Positions 1-4,354 of a DNA stretch of 5,401 bases are shown here, piece after piece; position 1 is the first letter of the stretch; each line of letters begins with the position of its first letter. Source of the stretch: an uncultured Lachnospira sp. GTDB lineage: Bacteria > Bacillota > Clostridia > Lachnospirales > Lachnospiraceae. The notes under the pieces are model-generated. The model saw nothing but the letters and a program-made list of their open reading frames with translations. It was not told where the DNA came from and searched no databases. The stretch spans positions 1-5,401 of the forward strand of contig CAAHEK010000134.1 in the NCBI GenBank assembly GCA_900772425.1, written 5' to 3'. Made by a program: the position numbers and the translations under genes.

Positions 1-864
1 CACAACAAATTCAGGCAGCTTGGTAACACCAAATTCTATCTCAACATTACATCTTTTTGCTATCTTACAGGTATTCTCAAGCGCCTGTGGAGCATACTTG
101 AACAGCTCACTCATTTCCTCCGGCGACTTAAGATAATACTGGCCGCCCTCATATCTCATTCTGTTCTCGTCAGTTACCTTCTTACCTGTCTGAATGCATA
201 ACAAAATATCATGTGCATCCGCATCCTGCGCATATGTATAATGCACATCATTAGTGCATACCAGCTCAATGCCTGTTTCTTTTGACATTCTTAAAAGCTG
301 TGGATTTACATACTGCTGTTCCGGAATACCATGATCCTGAAGTTCCAAAAAGAAGTTGCCCTTGCCAAATATCTTTTCATAGCCAAGTGCCGCATCAAGA
401 GCCATATCATACATTCCTCTGGTAAGATATCTTTGCACTTCTCCTGCAAGACACGCACTTAATGCAATAATTCCTTCATGATATTTAAGAAGCACCTCTT
501 TATCAACTCTTGGCTTATAATAAAAGCCCTCTGTAAAGCCTCTTGAAACTATCTTCATAAGGTTCTTGTAGCCCTCGTTAGTCTCTGCAAGCAATACCAG
601 ATGGTTATATTTATCTTCACCGCTGCCGGCCTCTTTATCAAATCTTGAACCTGGAGCAACATACACCTCACATCCAAGAATCGGCTTAATACCAGCCTCT
701 TTTGCAGCTTTATAAAAATCTATAACTCCATACATAACTCCATGGTCAGTAATAGCCAGACTATCCATTCCAAGCTCTGCTGCCCTTTTTGTTATTTCTT
801 TTATTTTACTTGAACCATCAAGTAACGAATACTCTGTATGGACATGTAAATGAGTAAAATTCAT
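1..864 (-). CDS. dnaE: DNA polymerase III subunit alpha, N-terminal part (PHP domain); runs off left edge
   Basis: These are the first 288 codons of a C-family replicative DNA polymerase; the catalytic palm, fingers and C-terminal domains lie outside the window. The translation opens with a PHP domain: HLHVHTEYSLLDG (residues 5-17), LAITDHGVMYG (36-46), GCEVYVAPGS (64-73), SACLAGE (136-142), LELQDHG (173-179) and TNDVHYT (204-210). Residues H5, H7, D16, H41, E66, H88, C138, D206 and H208 fit the set of PHP metal ligands known from Thermus-type DnaE. The PHP domain sits at the very N-terminus with no OB-fold or inserted DnaQ-like exonuclease before it, so this is DnaE and not PolC. The ATG at 862-864 is supported by GGAGG (871-875) six bases upstream. 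The gene follows the ABC permease on the same strand after 115 bp and appears to have its own extended -10 promoter. Gene identity is near certain; the metal-binding inference is weaker. Confidence 0.97.
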   Translation of the reverse strand, partial: MNFTHLHVHTEYSLLDGSSKIKEITKRAAELGMDSLAITDHGVMYGVIDFYKAAKEAGIKPILGCEVYVAPGSRFDKEAGSGEDKYNHLVLLAETNEGYKNLMKIVSRGFTEGFYYKPRVDKEVLLKYHEGIIALSACLAGEVQRYLTRGMYDMALDAALGYEKIFGKGNFFLELQDHGIPEQQYVNPQLLRMSKETGIELVCTNDVHYTYAQDADAHDILLCIQTGKKVTDENRMRYEGGQYYLKSPEEMSELFKYAPQALENTCKIAKRCNVEIEFGVTKLPEFVV

Positions 865-915
865 GCATTACCTCCACTACATCATAATAAACAAACTAAT
901 CTTACATATGTTTAT

Positions 916-946
916 ATTGTAACATGAAGCGACGGTATATGCACAA
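916..946 (-). promoter_or_regulatory. Candidate dnaE promoter (extended -10)
   Basis: On the minus strand, TACAAT (916-921) is preceded by TGT (922-924), giving an extended -10 of the form TGnTACAAT. A weak -35 candidate, TTGTGC (941-946), lies 19 bases upstream, longer than ideal; the extended -10 could compensate. The predicted start near 909 gives a leader of about 45 bases before the dnaE ATG. No convincing terminator separates the upstream permease gene from dnaE, so read-through may also contribute. Confidence 0.5.
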
Positions 947-979
947 ATTTTCTCTAAATATTTATTACATAAATGTTTC

Positions 980-1786
980 TTATTCAAGGTTAAGTTTCTT
1001 ATCAAGCACCCACACTGAAATGATATTGTATAATACTGCCATTACAAGTGAAATCGCTATTGCCCCCACCATTATGGTCTTAACAAAATTCAAAGGCACC
1101 TCTGAATTTACTGTGTATATTGCCGCAGTAAATATATTTCCATACTGGACTGCTCCTGCAATCACCAGAAGAATAAAGCTGAGTGCCTGATTTGCCGCAT
1201 AAAAAAGAATATACATTACAAATGACCACACGTCCCTATTTCCAGACATTTTATATCCCATGCAAAGGCTGGCAAATATGCTGCCATATGATGTCACCGG
1301 TGATAAAATAATAATCACTATCATCCAGTCCATGAAATTATTAAGTCCTTCTGCGGCAAGCGACAAATCAACCTGATTATATATGTCTGCTCCCCAGCCA
1401 ATATCAAGGAATGCCAATGCTGTCACAAGATAAATCACTATTAAAGTTATATAAAAATATATTGCTGATACCACAAGCTTGCTTAAATGTATCTGTATAC
1501 CTGTAACAGGCAGTGTATGGGTAAGATAGCCCTCATCCTTCAACACATTTTTTCTGTATCTTAACATGCAAAATATAAATGTCGCAGTTATTACTACAAT
1601 AATTCCTATCACATACAAAGCTGTTAATACAGGCTTAAATATTGATGAAAATACATTGCCGGGATTTGCCTTATTCACAAGTTCCGTAATCATAATCAGA
1701 ATTCCCGTGACAATCAGGAAAATATACATTCCAACATGTGTCTTTAGCAAAGCCTTAAAATCATATTTTAATAATTTTCCAAACAT
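980..1786 (-). CDS. ABC-2-type transporter permease, six transmembrane helices
   Basis: This 268-residue integral membrane protein is the likely membrane partner of the ATPase encoded just upstream. Hydrophobic segments lie at about residues 17-35, 53-75, 104-126, 152-176, 187-211 and 236-260, a six-helix layout typical of ABC-2 permeases. A short basic N-terminus (MFGKLLKYDFKALLK) precedes helix 1, and the loop after helix 2 is basic (RYRKNVLKDEGYLTHTLP), resembling the cytoplasmic coupling region of this class. The ATG at 1784-1786 has GGGAGGTG (1793-1799) upstream, and the first 19 bases overlap the end of the ATPase gene, which suggests translational coupling. No extracytoplasmic binding protein is encoded nearby, so an exporter is more likely than an importer. 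The substrate cannot be read from the sequence. By analogy with ytr-type modules it may handle envelope-active compounds, but that is only inference. Confidence 0.88.
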   Translation of the reverse strand: MFGKLLKYDFKALLKTHVGMYIFLIVTGILIMITELVNKANPGNVFSSIFKPVLTALYVIGIIVVITATFIFCMLRYRKNVLKDEGYLTHTLPVTGIQIHLSKLVVSAIYFYITLIVIYLVTALAFLDIGWGADIYNQVDLSLAAEGLNNFMDWMIVIIILSPVTSYGSIFASLCMGYKMSGNRDVWSFVMYILFYAANQALSFILLVIAGAVQYGNIFTAAIYTVNSEVPLNFVKTIMVGAIAISLVMAVLYNIISVWVLDKKLNLE

Positions 1787-2478
1787 GTGAACACCTCCCT
1801 GAATAAAGCATCAACGCTCTTACCTTTATTTTCTCTTATCTCATCTACTGTTTCATTAAGAATTACTTTTCCGTTCTGTATAAATACAACTTCATCAAGC
1901 ACTTTCTCAACATCACTTATCAAATGTGTTGAAATTACCACACACGCATTTTCATTATAATTAGTTAAAATAGTTTTAAGAATATAATCTCTGGCTGCCG
2001 GGTCGACTCCTCCCATTGGCTCATCCAGCAGATACACCTTCGCATCCCTGCTCATAACAAGAACAAGCTGAACCTTTTCCCTTGTACCTTTAGAGAGGGA
2101 CTTGATTGTATCATTGACAGAAATGTTAAGTTTCCCAAGCATTTCCTCAGCACGTTCCCTTTTAAAGTCCTCATAAAAATCTTCAAACATTCTGATTGCT
2201 TCCTTAACCTTCATAGATGGGCTAAGATAAGTTCTTTCCGGAAGATACGAAACTATTTTCTTAGTTTCTACAGACACCGGCTTACCGTCTATCAGAATCT
2301 CTCCCGAATCTGCTTTTAATACTCCTCCGAGCATCTTAATAAGTGTGCTTTTGCCACTTCCGTTAGGACCAAGAAGTCCCACTATCTTTCCACCCTCAAG
2401 CTCAAGCTTCATATCACTAATTACATGTTTCATTCCATAGCTTTTATTAAGGTTATTTATTTGTATTAACCCGCTCAT
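1768..2478 (-). CDS. ABC transporter ATP-binding protein (YtrB-like)
   Basis: This is a cytoplasmic ATPase subunit of 236 residues, the full length of a single nucleotide-binding domain. Motifs appear in order: Walker A GPNGSGKST (37-45), a Q-loop region YLPERTYL (79-86) in which Glu81 stands where many ABC proteins have Gln, signature LSKGT (128-132) in place of LSGGQ, Walker B VYLLDEP (148-154) with catalytic Glu153, D-loop GGVDP (156-160) and switch His185 in STH. The Glu and the degenerate signature occur in many ABC-2-type exporters and do not by themselves mean loss of activity. The ATG at 2476-2478 has AAGG (2487-2490) eight bases upstream. The gene begins 41 bp after the GntR gene and overlaps the permease gene by 19 bp, so the three almost certainly form one transcript. 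Assignment to the ATPase family is secure; the transported compound is unknown. Confidence 0.95.
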   Translation of the reverse strand: MSGLIQINNLNKSYGMKHVISDMKLELEGGKIVGLLGPNGSGKSTLIKMLGGVLKADSGEILIDGKPVSVETKKIVSYLPERTYLSPSMKVKEAIRMFEDFYEDFKRERAEEMLGKLNISVNDTIKSLSKGTREKVQLVLVMSRDAKVYLLDEPMGGVDPAARDYILKTILTNYNENACVVISTHLISDVEKVLDEVVFIQNGKVILNETVDEIRENKGKSVDALFREVFTCLENY

Positions 2479-2519
2479 TCAGACTACCTTCTTTCCTCAT
2501 ATTTCTGACATCAACAATT

Positions 2520-2891
2520 TTACTCTTTATAACTTTCAGCATATTCTTTAAAAGCTTCAACCGACTGTTCTTTGGAATATCCTATTTTCAGCATATTCTT
2601 TAAAAAATCTTCCATCAGCCTGTTAGATATGTCATTCTTTAACAGTTCTGATGCACCGGCTCTGTCTGCAACAAATCTTCCCGATGTTCTCTGGGATACC
2701 AGCAGGCCTTCTCTTTCAAGCTCTGATAAAGCCTTTTGCATTGTGTTGGGATTGACTCCCGCTTCTATTGCAAGCTCCCTTACGGACGGAATCTTATCTC
2801 CCTCCTTAAGATTTCCCGATGCAATCTCTAATTTAAAATGTTCCATAATCTGCAGATAAATCGGAGTATCGTCATTAAACTCCCACTTCAT
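2520..2891 (-). CDS. GntR-family transcriptional regulator, YtrA subfamily
   Basis: This is a 123-residue DNA-binding regulator. A GntR winged helix-turn-helix occupies about residues 8-75: the opening TPIYLQIMEHFK (9-20), then GDKIPSVRELA (31-41), the recognition region AGVNPNTMQKALSELE (44-59) and a wing with SGRFVA (70-75). The C-terminal part is only about 48 residues, too small for a FadR- or UTRA-type ligand domain, and fits the short dimerisation helices of the YtrA subfamily. Members usually repress their own operon, which encodes an ABC transporter, and that is the arrangement here. The ATG at 2889-2891 has GGAGGAGG (2898-2905) upstream. A perfect inverted repeat overlapping the promoter is the likely operator. 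The inducing signal cannot be read; in Bacillus subtilis the related ytr operon responds to cell-wall antibiotics. Confidence 0.95.
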   Translation of the reverse strand: MKWEFNDDTPIYLQIMEHFKLEIASGNLKEGDKIPSVRELAIEAGVNPNTMQKALSELEREGLLVSQRTSGRFVADRAGASELLKNDISNRLMEDFLKNMLKIGYSKEQSVEAFKEYAESYKE

Positions 2892-2936
2892 GTATAACCT
2901 CCTCCATTCTTTGTATATACGTTAAATTTTTAAATA

Positions 2937-2948
2937 GCTTTGCAAAGC
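2937..2948. repeat. 12-bp palindrome in the gntR leader
   Basis: GCTTTGCAAAGC is a perfect palindrome inside the leader between the operon promoter and the regulator start codon. A second short palindrome, ATGTATACAT, lies at 2958-2967. Either may be a secondary protein-binding site or chance in AT-rich DNA; nothing assigns a function. Confidence 0.35.
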
Positions 2949-2972
2949 ATTCTTATCATGTATACATTAAAA

Positions 2973-3016
2973 ATAGTGTATTATTGTACTATCTAATCAA
3001 TACAATAATACACTAT
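2973..3016. promoter_or_regulatory. Perfect 16-bp inverted repeat, likely GntR operator
   Basis: The arm ATAGTGTATTATTGTA (2973-2988) is the exact reverse complement of TACAATAATACACTAT (3001-3016), with 12 bases between. One arm covers the -10 of the gntR promoter and the other lies just after the predicted start site, so a bound dimer or tetramer would block RNA polymerase. The outer AGTGTA and TACACT half-sites match those described for B. subtilis YtrA, but they are 28 bases apart here, not 13. On the minus strand the second arm runs into a short T-run, so the repeat might also act as a weak terminator for the upstream uma2 gene. Confidence 0.8.
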
Positions 3017-3030
3017 AACAATATTGTCAA
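3002..3030 (-). promoter_or_regulatory. Promoter of the GntR-ABC operon
   Basis: The minus strand carries a perfect -35 TTGACA (3025-3030), a 17-base spacer and a -10 TATTGT (3002-3007) matching four of six consensus positions. Transcription would start near 2995, leaving a leader of about 100 bases before the regulator ATG. The -35 lies only 15 bp beyond the uma2 stop codon, so the operon is tightly packed against its upstream neighbour. The inverted-repeat operator covers the -10. Confidence 0.8.
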
Positions 3031-3045
3031 CACAAAATTTAAAAC

Positions 3046-3813
3046 CTATTCCATACCTTCTTTGAGCCATATGGCAATATTAGAAAAGTCAATCTGAAGG
3101 TCGCCATTATAAATATTAACAGGAACAGGCTTGTCAAAGCCGTATATAACAGGATATACATCACTCTCAAAGAAATACACAAGCACCTTCTCCTGCACGA
3201 AATCCAAAATCCAATATTCACGCACTCCAGCCTCCATATACTTAGACAGCTTCAATGCGTAATCTTTCTTCTTGGTAGACGGAGAAATTACCTCAACAAG
3301 AAAATCCGGTGCGCCGTAAATTCCAAACCTCTTAATCTTAGAAGGATCACATACAATGCCCACATCAGGCTGCACCATAGTCTTATTATCACAATCCAGC
3401 TGAACATCCACAGGTGCAATAAATGGGCGGCAGCTTCCTTTATGTTCCATTATATAATTAGCAATCTGGCGATAAATTTCTCCGCCAATTGACTGATGTC
3501 CGAAAGTCGGTGATGCCATATCATAGAAAAATCCGTCAATCAGTTCAACTCTCTGATCATCAGGCAACGCACGATAATCATCTATCGTATAACTTCCATT
3601 CCTGTCATACTTATATGCAGCAGTTGTTTCCCTGACTAATAATTCATCCATAAAAACCTGTTCTAATGCAATTAAAGTATCATACCTTGGATTCTCCGTT
3701 TCTCCCGAAAAAATCTTCTGTACAGTTCCTAATGGCACTCCTGACAGCTCCGATATCTGAGCGTATGTATAACCTTTTTCTTTCTTCTTATCTTTCATTT
3801 CCTGAATAGTCAT
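3046..3813 (-). CDS. XRE-type HTH fused to Uma2/DUF820 PD-(D/E)XK nuclease-like domain
   Basis: This 255-residue protein has two parts. Residues 1 to about 57 form an XRE/Cro-type helix-turn-helix (TYAQISELSGVPLGTVQKIF, 16-35, then the NPRYDTLIALE helix, 41-51). Residues about 73-245 match the Uma2 (DUF820) fold: RVELIDGFFYDM (88-99), HQSIGGEI (106-113), QPDVGIVCD (148-156), PDFLVEVISPST (169-180), a KxxDY motif (181-185) and the GVREYWILD block (196-204). Likely nuclease-core acidic residues are Asp150 and Glu174. Uma2 proteins are abundant PD-(D/E)XK relatives of poorly known function; a DNA-binding head suggests sequence-directed binding or self-regulation, but cleavage is unproven. The ATG at 3811-3813 has GAGGAGG (3820-3826) upstream. 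The gene is monocistronic in appearance, with two candidate promoters and a MITE-like element in its leader. Confidence 0.9.
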   Translation of the reverse strand: MTIQEMKDKKKEKGYTYAQISELSGVPLGTVQKIFSGETENPRYDTLIALEQVFMDELLVRETTAAYKYDRNGSYTIDDYRALPDDQRVELIDGFFYDMASPTFGHQSIGGEIYRQIANYIMEHKGSCRPFIAPVDVQLDCDNKTMVQPDVGIVCDPSKIKRFGIYGAPDFLVEVISPSTKKKDYALKLSKYMEAGVREYWILDFVQEKVLVYFFESDVYPVIYGFDKPVPVNIYNGDLQIDFSNIAIWLKEGME

Positions 3814-3866
3814 ATAAAATCCTCCTCTTTAAAATAATAGGCGATTGCGAAATGCATATTTAAGTT

Positions 3867-3894
3867 ATTATATTGTGAAAAATTAACAAATCAA
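3867..3894 (-). promoter_or_regulatory. Candidate proximal uma2 promoter inside the MITE-like element
   Basis: On the minus strand a perfect -10 TATAAT (3867-3872) lies 16 bases downstream of TTGATT (3889-3894), which matches four of six -35 positions. Transcription would start near 3860, giving a leader of about 47 bases before the uma2 ATG. The promoter points out of the element into the gene, so the element may supply expression as well as interrupt the older leader. Confidence 0.55.
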
Positions 3895-3927
3895 CAAAGA
3901 CACACTTGCGTTACTTGTCGCTCGCAA

Positions 3928-3964
3928 CGGTACTAAGCTGCCATAATACAGCAGCCAAGTACCG
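3928..3964. repeat. GC-rich apical hairpin of the MITE-like element
   Basis: CGGTACT (3928-3934) pairs with AGTACCG (3958-3964), and GCTGC (3937-3941) pairs with GCAGC (3951-3955). A two-by-two internal loop separates the stems and nine bases close the top. This is the most stable and most GC-rich part of the surrounding AT-rich DNA, which suggests selection for a folded form in either DNA or RNA. Confidence 0.7.
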
Positions 3965-4080
3965 GCGGCTCCAAAGTGTCTTCTTATGATTTGTTGATTT
4001 TTCACAATTAAATCAACATTATCAAGACATTTCGCAATTGTCTAATAATATAATAAACATCCTTGCTCTCTGTAATAATA

Positions 4081-4109
4081 ATTATAAATGGTAAACATCC
4101 AAATGTCAA
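4081..4109 (-). promoter_or_regulatory. Perfect-consensus sigma-A promoter, distal uma2 promoter
   Basis: The minus strand carries TTGACA (4104-4109), a 17-base spacer and TATAAT (4081-4086), an exact match to the housekeeping consensus at optimal spacing. Transcription would start near 4074 and run toward uma2. The present leader is about 261 bases; without the 203-bp element and one copy of TAATA it would be about 53 bases, a normal length. This supports the idea that the element was inserted between promoter and ribosome binding site. Confidence 0.8.
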
Positions 4110-4151
4110 CCGTAAAATATCCGTATATTATCCGTAATTTATCCATTCTTA
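4097..4151. repeat. Five 11-bp-periodic direct repeats overlapping the distal promoter
   Basis: Five consecutive 11-base units begin at 4097, 4108, 4119, 4130 and 4141: ATCCAAATGTC, AACCGTAAAAT, ATCCGTATATT, ATCCGTAATTT and ATCCATTCTTA. All have A at position 1 and CC at positions 3-4; units 2-4 share CCGTA. On the minus strand this reads as GGAT or GGTT once per helical turn, running from the spacer through the -35 and upstream. Such phasing is typical of tandem sites for OmpR/PhoB-type regulators. No such regulator is encoded in the window, and the XRE domain of the downstream protein is another possible ligand. Confidence 0.5.
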
Positions 4152-4298
4152 TTTTATTTTTCCATATTTTAACCTTTTAGCCTGCTATTCATTATTTTTA
4201 TTAATCTTATTCCTTTTGCATATCTATCTGATATCCCAACTAATTCTTTCGACCATTCCTTCAAACCAATTCCTTAATAACAAGCAGCTCATAATAAT
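4152..4298. other. AT-rich intergenic DNA without a convincing gene
   Basis: This stretch between the ftsH terminator and the repeat array holds no RNA gene, strong hairpin or well-supported reading frame. The only weak candidate is a 31-residue minus-strand frame (4169-4264) starting with TTG, preceded by AAGGA (4271-4275) at six bases; it has no visible promoter. Confidence 0.6.
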
Positions 4299-4346
4299 AA
4301 AAAAGTACACCTCAAAATGCCACTAAATATAGCACTTTGGGTGTAC
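4299..4346 (-). terminator. Rho-independent terminator of ftsH
   Basis: On the minus strand, GTACACC (4340-4346) pairs with GGTGTAC (4305-4311), and CAAAGTGC (4332-4339) pairs with GCATTTTG (4313-4320) with one G-U. A single bulged base (4312) lies between the two stem sections. The loop is 11 bases and six T residues follow (4299-4304). It begins eight bases after the ftsH stop codon, so it ends the ftsH transcript. Confidence 0.93.
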
Positions 4347-4354
4347 ATAATTAT

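Larger units (their letters stand above)
3840..4042. mobile_element. 203-bp MITE-like nested inverted repeat with 5-bp flanking direct repeats
   Basis: The ends are inverted repeats of 15 bp: 3840-3854 (GGCGATTGCGAAATG) against 4028-4042, with 13 exact pairs and two transitions. Identical TAATA pentamers flank them (3835-3839 and 4043-4047), as expected of a target-site duplication. Inside, 3872-3893 pairs with 3987-4008 (21 exact pairs and one G-T), then AAGACAC (3897-3903) pairs with 3976-3982. The centre holds two small hairpins: TTGCG/CGCAA (3906-3910 and 3923-3927), and a stronger one at 3928-3964. There is no open reading frame, so it would be non-autonomous. The flanking repeat is AT-rich and could be chance. 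A structured RNA is the alternative reading. The family is not recognised. Confidence 0.65.

Noticed and set aside
960..974. Possible terminator hairpin after the permease gene (ATTTAT/ATAAAT)
   Set aside because: The stem is six A-T pairs with a three-base loop and no proper T-run, too weak to call.
924..1190. Plus-strand open frame of 88 codons opposite the permease gene
   Set aside because: It lies mostly antisense to a well-supported membrane protein gene, has no Shine-Dalgarno sequence and resembles no known family.
3039..3221. Minus-strand 60-codon frame inside the uma2 gene
   Set aside because: It is a different-frame shadow of the Uma2 C-terminal coding sequence.
3835..4047. CRISPR array or tRNA/rRNA gene as an explanation for the structured region
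   Set aside because: There are no regularly spaced direct repeats with spacers, and no cloverleaf or rRNA-like sequence; the pattern is a nested inverted repeat.
4088..4180. Plus-strand 30-residue frame, hydrophobic toward its C-terminus
   Set aside because: It has no Shine-Dalgarno sequence, and its bases are explained by the minus-strand promoter and the 11-bp repeat array.
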